A DNA stretch of 64,000 nucleotides from an uncultured Coriobacteriaceae bacterium (GTDB taxonomy: Bacteria > Actinomycetota > Coriobacteriia > Coriobacteriales > Atopobiaceae). The notes below the pieces were generated by a model. It saw only the letters and a program-made list of their open reading frames with translations. It ran no database searches and was not told the DNA's origin. The DNA lies in the NCBI GenBank assembly GCA_902786015.1, contig CADAAU010000011.1, positions 1 through 64,000 on the forward strand. Direction: 5' to 3'. Below, piece after piece: positions 15,689 to 23,508 of this stretch; within the stretch, counting starts at the first letter, position 1; every line of letters starts with the position of its first letter. The position numbers and the translations under genes are program-made.

Positions 15689-16374
15689 GACGGTGGGTTT
15701 CCCAAATGAGAGGCGTCTTGACCCAACGCGCAGCATTCAAGTGCTTCGCGCAGTACGTGGTCTACTTCGGCTGCCGTTGCCAAAAAGAAGTCGGCAGTGA
15801 GCAGATCGTAGTCGGGCGTGGTCTCGAGGTGATGCAGGCGATTGTCATCCACAATGCGCCCTGCCGCGCGAACGGCTGCACGAAGGTCCTGTTCCTCGAG
15901 CCGATACTGTTCGAACGAGTCGCACTGCCCAAGAACCTCTTTTGTGAGTTGTGGCACGCGAGAGATGCTGAGGGTGTGGCCGTAGAGGTCAAAGTCTGCC
16001 TGCTTGCGAATGCGCGTTTGTTCGCCGGGCTTGATGCCGATGCGCGCGATATATTGCGTCGTGCGCAGGTTGTAGTAGTGGTCGCACAACAGGTGGCACC
16101 AGACTCCGAGCGTCACGTCCGTGGCGTCTTTGTCTTTTATGTAACGGCGATAAAAGAGGCTCGCATCCGGTGCGGGCACGAAGTCGGGATTCGCGTAATG
16201 CGTATCCTTGTAGGGAATCTTGTGCGAGACATCAGGAACCATGTAACCCACGTAGATGTCGGGGACCAGATTGCCCAGTACAAAGGCATCATGGTCTATG
16301 ACGGCGTCCAATCGGGCCGTCTTGTCGTCAAGGAGACGCTCTACGTGTGCTATGTGTACATTCCAGCTTGGCAT
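15685..16374 (-). CDS. Zinc-dependent phospholipase C-like protein
   Basis: 229 residues with the hallmarks of the zinc-dependent PLC/S1-P1 superfamily (PF00882-like): MPSWNVHIAHVERLL with ligand histidines, FVLGNLVPDI with an Asp ligand, HKIPYKDTHYANPDF and WCHLLCDHYYNLR. There is no signal peptide, so it should be cytoplasmic, as for many short bacterial members of unproven activity. It is the first gene of a two-gene unit with the GntR regulator, joined by an ATGA overlap. The substrate is unknown. Confidence 0.75.
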   Translation of the reverse strand: MPSWNVHIAHVERLLDDKTARLDAVIDHDAFVLGNLVPDIYVGYMVPDVSHKIPYKDTHYANPDFVPAPDASLFYRRYIKDKDATDVTLGVWCHLLCDHYYNLRTTQYIARIGIKPGEQTRIRKQADFDLYGHTLSISRVPQLTKEVLGQCDSFEQYRLEEQDLRAAVRAAGRIVDDNRLHHLETTPDYDLLTADFFLATAAEVDHVLREALECCALGQDASHLGNPPS

Positions 16375-16416
16375 GATGGTATCCTAGCACACATGACCGA
16401 TGGGGCTTTTGGTGCC

Positions 16417-16445
16417 TTGTCATGTAAATCAAACTCCGCTAGTAT
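16417..16445 (+). promoter_or_regulatory. Promoter of the GH13 amylase gene
   Basis: TTGTCA (16417-16422), a spacer of exactly 17 bp, TAGTAT (16440-16445), and an AAGGAG ribosome-binding site before ATG 16476. A good sigma-70-type match. Confidence 0.7.
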
Positions 16446-16475
16446 GCGCACATTGCCAACAAGAAGGAGTGTGCT

Positions 16476-17807
16476 ATGAATTGGTTTGACTCTTCCGTGG
16501 TGTATCAGATTTACCCTCTTGGGCTGACCGGGGCTCCGTACGAGAACGACGGCATACAAGAGAATCGCATTTTGCAACTTATCGACAATGGTTGGATTGA
16601 GCACCTTTCCAAGCTGGGTGTCAACTGCGTGATCCTCAATCCGGTGTTCGAGAGCGAGGCGCATGGATACGACACTATCAACTACAACATGGTCGACGTT
16701 CGCCTCGGAACGAACGAAGATCTGCGGACGGTGGTGGATGTGTTCCATGAAGCGGGCATACGGGTGCTCCTTGACGGAGTGTTTAACCACGTGGGACGCA
16801 GCTTCTGGGCCTTTGAGGACGTGTGCGAGAATCGAGAGAACAGCGAGTATGCCAACTGGTTCAACATCAACTGGGGCGGAAACAACGAGTATAACGACGG
16901 GTTTAGCTACGACAACTGGGCTGGCGTCCCGTATTTGGTAAAGCTCAACCATCAGGACTTTGGGCTCAACGAGTATTGCGCCGAAGTCATTCGCGAATGG
17001 GAACAGGAATACGACATCGATGGGTTGCGGCTTGACGTCGCGTACTGCCTGGACCTCGGGTTCTTGGGCTACCTTCGTCAGATCGCTAACGAGCTGAGCG
17101 AAAAGCGCGGCGAGAAGTTCCTGTTGCTCGGCGAGACGATGTTTGGTGACTACAACGCATGGATGAACGACAATGCCTGTGACACCGTGACGAACTACGA
17201 ATGCTACAAGGGCCTGTGGAGTTCCATGAACGCCAACAACATGCACGAGGTCGCGTACGCGCTCGAACGGCAGAGTGGCGACAAGCCGTGGGACCTCTAT
17301 ACGGGCAAGCACCTGCTCAACTTCGTGGACAACCACGACGTCCCCCGCATTGCGACGCAGCTTAACAACAAGGAGCAGCTCAAGCCCTTGTACGGCCTGC
17401 TGTTTGGCATGTGCGGCGTTCCCTGCGTGTATTACGGAAGCGAATGGGGCATAGAGGGCGAGCAGAAGTTTGGCGATCACGAGCTTCGTCCAGCCATTAA
17501 AGAACCCGAGTGGAACGACCTTACCACGTGGATTGCGGCGCTCGCCAAGGCAAAGCGCGAGAATCCGGCCATGACCGAGGGCGACTATCACGAACTGCAG
17601 GTTCAGCCTACGCATCTGGTGTTTCAGCGTGAGGCGGCGGGCCAGCGCGTGATTGTGGCCGTAAACGCGGCGGGGGAGTCAGCGCACCTTCACTTTGACG
17701 CAAAGTGCGGTCGCGCGGTGGATTTGATTACGGGGGAGGACCACGACTTTGGAGGAGGCTCCGAAGTGGGTCCGTACAGCTGCCATTGGTGGCTCTGCGA
17801 GCGGTAG
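16476..17807 (+). CDS. GH13 alpha-amylase/cyclomaltodextrinase-like glycosidase, intracellular
   Basis: 443 residues, no signal peptide, so it acts on imported maltodextrins or related oligosaccharides. The four GH13 regions are present: DGVFNHVG (I), DGLRLDVAY with nucleophile D187 (II), LLGETM with acid/base E220 (III) and FVDNHD with D288 (IV). A short C-terminal beta domain follows (AGQRVIVAVNAAGESAHLHF). The shortened TIM-barrel start (SSVVYQIYPLGLTGAP) is typical of a compact GH13 subgroup of gut anaerobes. The exact subfamily and bond specificity are not determined. It is transcribed alone from a strong promoter. Confidence 0.9.
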   Translation: MNWFDSSVVYQIYPLGLTGAPYENDGIQENRILQLIDNGWIEHLSKLGVNCVILNPVFESEAHGYDTINYNMVDVRLGTNEDLRTVVDVFHEAGIRVLLDGVFNHVGRSFWAFEDVCENRENSEYANWFNINWGGNNEYNDGFSYDNWAGVPYLVKLNHQDFGLNEYCAEVIREWEQEYDIDGLRLDVAYCLDLGFLGYLRQIANELSEKRGEKFLLLGETMFGDYNAWMNDNACDTVTNYECYKGLWSSMNANNMHEVAYALERQSGDKPWDLYTGKHLLNFVDNHDVPRIATQLNNKEQLKPLYGLLFGMCGVPCVYYGSEWGIEGEQKFGDHELRPAIKEPEWNDLTTWIAALAKAKRENPAMTEGDYHELQVQPTHLVFQREAAGQRVIVAVNAAGESAHLHFDAKCGRAVDLITGEDHDFGGGSEVGPYSCHWWLCER

Positions 17808-17934
17808 TCTTGCCGCTTCGCCCTCGCGTTGTAACGGAAACTGCGGAATGGTGACCGTCGAAGCGGAATTACGGGCGCCATTTGTATAGTAACCTGATAC
17901 TTCATTCAGCAAAACTATACGCACGAATGGGCGA

Positions 17935-18089
17935 GTGTACCCAAATTGCAAGACGACGCTTTTTCAACTGGGCGTTTGCTACGACGAGTGCAATTTGGGT
18001 ACAGTTGCTATTTTATACAGTGTACCCAAATTGCATATCGCGTCTGAACCAAGCTGTGATTATAGAAAATCGAAACAATTTGGGTACAC
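17935..18089. repeat. Family C: four alternating copies of TGTACCCAAATTGCA
   Basis: Copies at 17935-17950 (+), 17989-18003 (-), 18020-18035 (+) and 18076-18089 (-, truncated by 2 bp). They form two successive inverted-repeat pairs with loops of about 38-40 nt and a 16-bp gap between pairs. They fill most of the 485-bp gap between the amylase and cysE genes, which otherwise holds no gene. The layout suggests two copies of a ~70-bp palindromic element or a multi-site operator. Confidence 0.75.
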
Positions 18090-18190
18090 TAGCGACTGGT
18101 TCGAGCCGTTAGTGACTTTCAGGTTAGTCGCAAACGAGTGTGGTGAGGGGCCGATTGCGTGCGCCGGACCGCTTTTCCGTCGGTTTTTCG

Positions 18191-18246
18191 CCTACCTAAG
18201 GGTAAAAAACAATTCCTAGTAAATAGGTAGGATATTGTGCTATCCT
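18191..18246 (+). promoter_or_regulatory. cysE promoter with nested palindromes
   Basis: Extended -10 TGTGC-TATCCT (TATCCT 18241-18246). Upstream are an 8-bp inverted pair CCTACCTA (18191-18198)/TAGGTAGG (18224-18231) and GGATA(6)TATCC (18230-18245) over the -10. The TAGGTA half-sites resemble operators of Rrf2-type cysteine/Fe-S regulators, but that is only a resemblance. Confidence 0.45.
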
Positions 18247-18292
18247 CTTCATGTCATTCAGGGGGAGTGGCAACAACATTTGGGGAGTGGTT

Positions 18293-19210
18293 ATGACAGG
18301 TGCGAGCCTCGACCTGCGCGTGCAGGCAATCATGCAGGGCTACGATGCCGAGAAACAGTTCTTTGCCGAGCATCGGCATGTGTTTCCTCGCCGCAAAACG
18401 GTACTAGAGCTCATCTATGACATTCGAACGCTTCTCTTTCCCGGCTACTTTGACGACGAGACGGCTGCCGGTACGAGTGGGGCGGCCCTCGTGGGAGAGC
18501 GCCTCATGCACATCGAACGCCTGCTGGCGGAGCAAATCGATCGTGCGCTGCGCTTCAACGACTGCTCAATGTCCGAGGACGTGGCATGCGTGCGTGCGGC
18601 CGAGATCGCCAGTGAGTTCATGGATGAGCTTCCCCGCATCCAGGAGCTCATTCTTAAGGATGCCGAGGCGGCGTTTGAGGGAGACCCTGCCGCACGCAGC
18701 CGCGAGGAAGTCATCCTTACGTATCCGGGCATGTTTGCGATTATGGTCCATCGCGTCGCACACGAACTCTATGTTCGCGACGTGCCGTTGATTCCCCGCC
18801 TGATGAGCGAGCATGCGCACAGCCGCACCGGCATCGACATCAATCCTGGTGCTATCATTGGCGAGTACTTCTTTATCGATCATGGCACGGGCGTCGTTAT
18901 TGGCGAAACGACCGAAATTGGCCACCATGCAAAGATCTATCAGGGTGTGACCTTGGGCGCGACGTCCACCCGAAAGGGACAGCAGCTCAGTGGTGTCAAG
19001 CGGCACCCGACGTTGGGCGACTACGTTACCGTGTATTCCAATGCAAGTGTGCTCGGAGGTGACGTGACCATCGGGTCGGGATCGGTGATTGGCGGCAGTG
19101 CCTTTGTGTGCGAGTCAGTTCCTCCCAACGCTCGAGTTGGTGTTAAGGACCAAGAGATCGTGGTGCGGCGTATGGGAGAGCCCGAACCCGTATGGTGCTA
19201 CTCCATCTAA
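18293..19210 (+). CDS. cysE: Serine O-acetyltransferase
   Basis: 305 residues; makes O-acetylserine from serine and acetyl-CoA, the committed step of cysteine synthesis. The start is ATG 18293 behind GGGGAGTGG; ATG 18251 would be almost at the transcription start. The N-terminal ~150 residues are helical. The C-terminal left-handed beta-helix has hexapeptide repeats (GIDINPGAIIGEYFFIDHGTG, GETTEIGHHAKIYQGVTLGA, HPTLGDYVTVYSNASVLG), including catalytic His residues in IDHGTG and KRHPT. The long N-terminal form is the anaerobe-type SAT. No cysK lies alongside. Palindromes in its promoter suggest sulphur-responsive control (inference). Confidence 0.9.
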   Translation: MTGASLDLRVQAIMQGYDAEKQFFAEHRHVFPRRKTVLELIYDIRTLLFPGYFDDETAAGTSGAALVGERLMHIERLLAEQIDRALRFNDCSMSEDVACVRAAEIASEFMDELPRIQELILKDAEAAFEGDPAARSREEVILTYPGMFAIMVHRVAHELYVRDVPLIPRLMSEHAHSRTGIDINPGAIIGEYFFIDHGTGVVIGETTEIGHHAKIYQGVTLGATSTRKGQQLSGVKRHPTLGDYVTVYSNASVLGGDVTIGSGSVIGGSAFVCESVPPNARVGVKDQEIVVRRMGEPEPVWCYSI

Positions 19211-19213
19211 CCA

Positions 19214-19245
19214 GCAATAGGGAGTATCCCCTTCGCTTCCCTCCG
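19214..19245. repeat. Family B decayed half-copy
   Basis: GCAATAGGGAGTATCCCC... followed by TTCGCTTCCCTCCG matches the right arm and CTCCG flank of intact family B copies with a few substitutions, but no left arm is present. It begins 3 bp after the cysE stop. Confidence 0.5.
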
Positions 19246-19335
19246 TACACCGCGAAAGCGGCTTGCGCGCGTATGGAGCGGCTGCTCTTGGGTGTACCAT
19301 GTTAGTTATCGGCATTCGACCAGATGGAGGCTACC

Positions 19336-19794
19336 ATGAAGATTGCGATGGCAAACGACCACGCAGGAACCCAGCTCAAGCTCCAGATAAAGGCTTGGCT
19401 CGAGGAGCAAGGTCATGAGGTCGTGGACTTTGGCACCCACGACGAGGAGGGGTGCGACCTCTCTGACTTTATTTACCCCGCTTCGATGGCAGTCGCAAAA
19501 GGCGAGTGCGACCGGGGTATCTTTGTGGACGGCGTGGGCTATGGCTCTGCCATGATCGCCAACAAGTTCCGCGGCATTTTTGCCTGCGTATGCCAAGACC
19601 CCGTGTGCGCCGAGCTTGCACGTCAGCACAACGACGCCAACGTGCTGTGCATCGGCGGAAAGCTCATCGGTCCGGTGCTTGCCATGGCCATCGTCCAGAC
19701 ATGGATGTCAACCGACACCCTGACTGCCGAGCGCTACGCGAACCGCCGTCGCAAGGTGGCGGCCATTGACGAAGAGCGTACGGTCGCCATCTAG
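19336..19794 (+). CDS. RpiB/LacAB-family sugar-phosphate isomerase-like protein lacking the CGTG motif
   Basis: 152 residues, the size of ribose-5-phosphate isomerase B. ATG 19336 follows GGAGG; ATG 19324 lies in the ribosome-binding site. Family marks are IAMANDHAG at the N-terminus, LEEQGHEVVDFGTH, SDFIYPASMAVAKGE, ANKFRGIFACVC, RQHNDANVLCIGG and a C-terminal RYANRRRKVAAID. The usual CGTGxG loop, whose Cys is the catalytic base in many RpiB enzymes, reads VDGVGYG: an Asp stands at the Cys position. It is therefore not safe to call it RpiB. It may use an acid, as in mycobacterial RpiB (which uses a Glu elsewhere), or act on another sugar phosphate. Confidence 0.75.
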   Translation: MKIAMANDHAGTQLKLQIKAWLEEQGHEVVDFGTHDEEGCDLSDFIYPASMAVAKGECDRGIFVDGVGYGSAMIANKFRGIFACVCQDPVCAELARQHNDANVLCIGGKLIGPVLAMAIVQTWMSTDTLTAERYANRRRKVAAIDEERTVAI

Positions 19795-19807
19795 GCACCG
19801 CGACGCG

Positions 19808-19945
19808 GGTTACTGTTCACAGGGCAAGCGATGGGGATACTCCCCTTTGCTTGGGCGGCCCATACGCTGGCTTTCGAGCGCACAAGCAAGGCAAAGGGGA
19901 GTATCCCCATCGCTTGCCTCCGGTAGTGACCAGTGAACAGTAACC
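19808..19945. repeat. Family B palindromic element, long form
   Basis: Outer arms 13 bp (19808-19820/19933-19945, GGTTACTGTTCAC type), inner perfect arms 27 bp (19824-19850/19891-19917, core GATGGGGATACTCCCC), loop 40 nt. It begins 14 bp after the RpiB-like gene stop. Both arm pairs are error-free, implying recent origin or selection on pairing. Confidence 0.8.
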
Positions 19946-19950
19946 GACGT

Positions 19951-19978
19951 GGGGTGGCTCGTGCATGGGGCCACCCCG
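19951..19978. other. Hairpin upstream of the YigZ gene
   Basis: GGGGTGGC and GCCACCCC-type arms about 10 nt apart, about 32 bp before the YigZ start. Possible leader structure or the trailing part of the adjacent family B element. Confidence 0.35.
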
Positions 19979-20010
19979 TAATTTGTGAACAGAATCCGAG
20001 GAGGAAGACA

Positions 20011-20649
20011 ATGCGCGAGGAGTACCTTTCGATAGCGGAGGGAGTCGAGGCGACGGGCGAGTTCGAGGACCGCCGGAGCCGCTTTATCGCTCAGCTTGTT
20101 CATGTAGAGAGCGAGCGTGACGCCCAGTCGTTTATCGAGAAAGTCCGTTCTCGGCATCATGACGCGCGCCATAACGTTCCCGCTTGGATACTCTCGGATG
20201 GGCGCGAGCGCTGCTCGGATGACGGTGAGCCTTCTCATACGGGCGGTACTCCCACGCTCGAGGTCCTGCGCGGTGCGGATCTTGCGGATGTGTGTTGCGT
20301 CGTGACGCGTTACTTTGGAGGTACGCTTCTGGGGCCGGGCGGGCTCAAGCGGGCGTACAACGCGGCGACGCAAGAGGCTGTTCGCGCTGCCGAACGCGAT
20401 GGACAACTGGTGCGTCACTGTCTGTGCGTGCGTGTTACTTGCGTGATCCCCTATGCCGCCTACGGAAGGGTCGAGCGTTTAGTCCAGGACTCGAACGGCA
20501 AGGTCAAGGACTCGATTTTTGCCGAAGACGTTACGCTCACGATTTCATTTCGCGCGGGGGAGGAAGCTCCGTTCGTGGACGCCATGCGTGAGTTCGCGGC
20601 TGGTGAAGATTTGTGCATGGTGAGCGAGCCGGCCTTTGCCGAGCTGTAG
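20011..20649 (+). CDS. YigZ/IMPACT family protein
   Basis: 212 residues. ATG 20011 follows GAGGAGGAAG. The N-terminal IMPACT/UPF0029 domain shows RSRFIAQLVHVESERDAQSFI, HHDARHNVPAW, CSDDGEPSHTGGTP and VVTRYFGGTLLGPGGLKRAY. The C-terminal part is the small ferredoxin-like DUF1949 domain. It is a conserved cytoplasmic protein, related to the translation regulator IMPACT; biochemical function in bacteria is not settled. It is followed after 9 bp by cca, so probably co-transcribed with this tRNA-maturation gene. Confidence 0.9.
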   Translation: MREEYLSIAEGVEATGEFEDRRSRFIAQLVHVESERDAQSFIEKVRSRHHDARHNVPAWILSDGRERCSDDGEPSHTGGTPTLEVLRGADLADVCCVVTRYFGGTLLGPGGLKRAYNAATQEAVRAAERDGQLVRHCLCVRVTCVIPYAAYGRVERLVQDSNGKVKDSIFAEDVTLTISFRAGEEAPFVDAMREFAAGEDLCMVSEPAFAEL

Positions 20650-20658
20650 GGAGCCACG

Positions 20659-22050
20659 ATGCCCCGAGTATTTGCTATTGAATCGATGCCAACAAGCGCG
20701 GCTTACGTGATCGGTGCGCTTGAGGCGGCTGGGTTTGAGGCGTGGATGGTCGGCGGCTGGGTACGCGATACCCTACTCGGCAAGACGAGCCACGACATCG
20801 ACATCACTACCGATGCGCGATGGGAACAAACCAAGCGTGTGCTTGAGGAAGCGGGATGTGAGGTATGCGAGACGGGCACAGAGCTTGGTACGGTGACGGT
20901 TGTCTGTGAGGGCGAATCCATGGAGGTCACCACCTATCGCGTGGAGGGTGCCTACGACGACCATCGCCATCCGAGCGAAGTCCGCTTCGTAAGCGACGTG
21001 AAGGATGAGCTTGCGCGCCGCGACCTTACCGTCAACGCGATGGCATGGAACCCTGCGCGAGGGTTGCTCGATCCCTTTGGCGGACTTCGGGACCTCGATC
21101 GTGGATGCGTGCGTGCGGTGGGAGACCCATGGCGGCGTTTTGACGAGGACGCGCTCCGCATGTTGCGAGCGGTGAGATTCTCGGCATGTTTGGGCTTTAC
21201 GGTCGAGCAACAGACGCAACGAGCGCTCGCAGGACGGGCGACGGGTCTTATGGATGTGGCGAGCGAGCGGATGGGAAGGGAGCTTGACGCCTTGGTACGG
21301 GCTGGAAAGGCCGGTACTGCGTCGCTCGAGCAGCCGGAGGTGATGTGTGCCGCCATTCCCGAGCTCGCGGACGCGCGTGGCTTCAATCAGCGAAGCGTGT
21401 ATCACGTCTACGATGTATACGAGCACATAGCGCACGTGTGCAACGCCGTGCAGGCCTTTACGGCAGGATGTGCCATGCCCGAGCTGCAATGGGCAGCACT
21501 TCTGCATGACGTGGCCAAGCCAGCCACCTACAGCGAAGATGTCGATGGTTACGGCCACTTCTTTGACCATCCTCGCCAAGGAGCTTTAATGGCGGATGCA
21601 ATCATGCGACGCTTTGCCATTCCCAGTGAGGTGAGAGAGGCTGCTTGCGCACTGATTCGGTTGCATGACGAGCGCATGCCTGCTACCGAGCAAGCGATCC
21701 GCCGCATGCTCAAGGAACTGTCGGGTTCCTGCAAGGGGCGAGAGGTTCCCTTGGGGTTTGCCCTGTTTGACCTCAGGCGAGCGGATGCTGTTGCCAAATG
21801 CCCGTCTGCCGCCTCTTGGGCCCACGAGATGGACCAATATAGTGCGCTGCTTCGCGCGGAGGTCGCCCGCAGTCCTGTCTTTGAAGTAGGTCATTTGGCG
21901 GTAGGAGGTGCGGACGTCATGCGGACGTGTGTCCTGCAGCCGGGACCTGCCGTGGGGCTGCAGCTCGACGTGCTTCTTCGCGTCGTGATGGCGGGAGAGG
22001 TTCCCAACGAGCGAGAAGCCCTCTTGGCTTGGCTGGCCGGGCACACATGA
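20659..22050 (+). CDS. cca: CCA tRNA nucleotidyltransferase (with HD domain)
   Basis: 463 residues. It adds or repairs the 3' CCA of tRNAs without a template. The N-terminal nucleotidyltransferase domain has GGWVRD and the DIDITT metal-binding pair. Next come the RRDLTVNAMA region, which sets nucleotide choice (DPFGGLRDLDRGCVRAVGDP), and RFDEDALRMLRAVRFSACLGF. The C-terminal half includes an HD-like domain (LLHDVAKP), as in many Gram-positive CCA enzymes, which adds a possible phosphohydrolase activity. The ribosome-binding site is AGGGAG. It is 9 bp downstream of the YigZ gene. Confidence 0.93.
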   Translation: MPRVFAIESMPTSAAYVIGALEAAGFEAWMVGGWVRDTLLGKTSHDIDITTDARWEQTKRVLEEAGCEVCETGTELGTVTVVCEGESMEVTTYRVEGAYDDHRHPSEVRFVSDVKDELARRDLTVNAMAWNPARGLLDPFGGLRDLDRGCVRAVGDPWRRFDEDALRMLRAVRFSACLGFTVEQQTQRALAGRATGLMDVASERMGRELDALVRAGKAGTASLEQPEVMCAAIPELADARGFNQRSVYHVYDVYEHIAHVCNAVQAFTAGCAMPELQWAALLHDVAKPATYSEDVDGYGHFFDHPRQGALMADAIMRRFAIPSEVREAACALIRLHDERMPATEQAIRRMLKELSGSCKGREVPLGFALFDLRRADAVAKCPSAASWAHEMDQYSALLRAEVARSPVFEVGHLAVGGADVMRTCVLQPGPAVGLQLDVLLRVVMAGEVPNEREALLAWLAGHT

Positions 22051-22105
22051 GTCCTGATTTGGCTTCACGTGGGTCTGCGTGCCACACAGAATGCCATCCC
22101 AACAA

Positions 22106-22132
22106 AAAACGCGCCCACAGGGGGCGCGTTTT
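22106..22132. terminator. Bidirectional terminator between cca and ald
   Basis: AAAACGCGCCC (22106-22116)/GGGCGCGTTTT (22122-22132), 5-nt loop, A-run on one side and T-run on the other, serving both convergent genes. Confidence 0.85.
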
Positions 22133-22155
22133 GTTCAGGTTATCTGACCTAAAAG

Positions 22156-23271
22156 CTAGATGAGCTCGCGAACGTCCACATACGTGCAGTCATCAAAGCT
22201 GTCGGCAAGGTTCTTGCAGCAGACCTTGCCGTCGTAGCAGTTCACGCCTGAGGCGATAACGTCGCTCTTTGCTACTGCAGCCTCGAGGCCCTCGTTGGCA
22301 ATCTGGAGGCCATAACGCAGCGTCGCGTTGGTGAGCGCGATGGTGGAGGTACGTGCGACGGCACCTGGCATGTTGCCCACGCAGTAGTGCACGACACCGT
22401 CCTCGATGAAGATCGGGTCGTCATGCATCGTCACGCGCGAGGTCTCGCCGCAGCCGCCTTGGTCGATGGCCACGTCCACAAATACCGCGCCGGGCTTCAT
22501 CTCGCTCAGGTATGCACGCTTAAAGAGCTTAGGAGTGCTTCCGCCAGGGATCAGAACCGCGCCGATGACGAGGTCGGCATCCAGAACCGCACGCTCGACG
22601 TTGGCATCGTTTGAGACAAGCGTCTGCACACGTGAGCCAAACAGGTCGTCGAGCTGCTCCAGGCGCTTGAGGCTTATGTCGAGCACGGTGACGTTGGCGC
22701 CCATGCCAACGGCGATCTTGCAGGCGTTGGTGCCCACGGTACCGCCGCCGAGCACGACTACGTTGGCCTTGGGGGTGCCAGGAACGCCTGCGAGCAGCAC
22801 GCCACGACCGCCATAGGTCTTCTCCAGATACTTGGCGCCCTCCTGCACGGCGAGGCGACCGGCAATCTGGCTCATCGGAGCCAACAGGGGAAGGCTGCCA
22901 TCGGTCTCGGTGAGCGTCTCGTAGGCAACGGCCTTTACCTTTCCGGCAAGCAGCGCGTCCATCTGCTCGCGATCGGCAGCCAGGTGCAGGTAGGTGTACA
23001 GAATGAGGCCCTCACGGAACAGCGGATATTCCTCAGGAAGCGGCTCCTTGACCTTTACCATCATGTCGACGAGCTGCCAAATCTCCTTGGGGTCCTCCAA
23101 CAAGCTTGCGCCGGCTGCCACATACTCCTCGTCGGGGAAGCCCGATCCCACGCCCGCGCCCATCTCGATGTAGACGTGGTGGCCTGCCGCAACGTAGCTC
23201 TTTACGTTGTCGGGGGTCAGGCCGACGCGAAACTCGTTGTTCTTGATCTCCTTTACGCAGCCGATCTTCAT
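22156..23271 (-). CDS. ald: Alanine dehydrogenase
   Basis: 371 residues. NAD-dependent interconversion of alanine and pyruvate plus ammonium. ATG 23271 follows AAGGAG. Marks are MKIGCVKEIKNNEFRVGLTP at the N-terminus, VKVKEPLPEEY with the substrate Lys, LHLAADREQMDAL, and the NAD-binding Rossmann glycines VVVLGGGTVGTNACKIAVGMGA. The C-terminal region contains DQGGCGETSRVT and NMPGAVARTSTIALTNAT. Usual length for the family, single transcription unit. Shared terminator with cca. Confidence 0.95.
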   Translation of the reverse strand: MKIGCVKEIKNNEFRVGLTPDNVKSYVAAGHHVYIEMGAGVGSGFPDEEYVAAGASLLEDPKEIWQLVDMMVKVKEPLPEEYPLFREGLILYTYLHLAADREQMDALLAGKVKAVAYETLTETDGSLPLLAPMSQIAGRLAVQEGAKYLEKTYGGRGVLLAGVPGTPKANVVVLGGGTVGTNACKIAVGMGANVTVLDISLKRLEQLDDLFGSRVQTLVSNDANVERAVLDADLVIGAVLIPGGSTPKLFKRAYLSEMKPGAVFVDVAIDQGGCGETSRVTMHDDPIFIEDGVVHYCVGNMPGAVARTSTIALTNATLRYGLQIANEGLEAAVAKSDVIASGVNCYDGKVCCKNLADSFDDCTYVDVRELI

Positions 23272-23404
23272 GCTTGCTCCTTTTGTTGGAAACATACAAC
23301 GCGCAATACTATAGTCCGTTAGAAACGCAGGCGCGAAATCCGTATTACACCCGAAACACCGACAATTCGGCTTTGGACGCGATTCTGGTTACCAAAAAAC
23401 GGCA

Positions 23405-23433
23405 CGGCACAAACTCGCGGGAGTTTTGTGCCG
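23405..23433. repeat. Family A-like palindrome
   Basis: CGGCACAAACTC-GCG-GGAGTTTTGTGCCG, arms differing by one extra T. It shares the GGCACA/TTGTGCC flanks of other family A units but has a shortened core. It lies just beside a longer hairpin (23436-23490), about 135 bp upstream of the ald start. Confidence 0.5.
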
Positions 23434-23435
23434 CG

Positions 23436-23490
23436 AACAAGCAATGCCCCCAACCAAAGACCTGGTCATTGGTTGGGGGCATTGCTTGTT
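23436..23490 (-). terminator. 22-bp perfect inverted repeat downstream of the 23509-23892 gene
   Basis: Perfect arms 23436-23457 and 23469-23490 (containing GCAATGCCCCCAACC), 11-nt loop, located 19 bp past the stop codon of the minus-strand gene. Only short T-runs flank it, so termination is likely but not certain. Confidence 0.65.
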
Positions 23491-23508
23491 TGGAGCCTTA
23501 TGTCCGAG

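Noticed and set aside
16350..17615. 421-codon minus-strand frame antisense to the amylase gene
   Set aside because: Shadow of GH13 coding; no family resemblance.
17935..18089. CRISPR-like array
   Set aside because: Copies alternate in orientation, spacing is uneven, there are only four, and no cas gene is present.
18090..18110. tRNA T-loop-like GGTTCGAGCC
   Set aside because: No cloverleaf can be formed around it; no acceptor stem.
19801..19950. Insertion sequence at the long family B element
   Set aside because: No transposase frame and only 138 bp; kept as a palindromic repeat.
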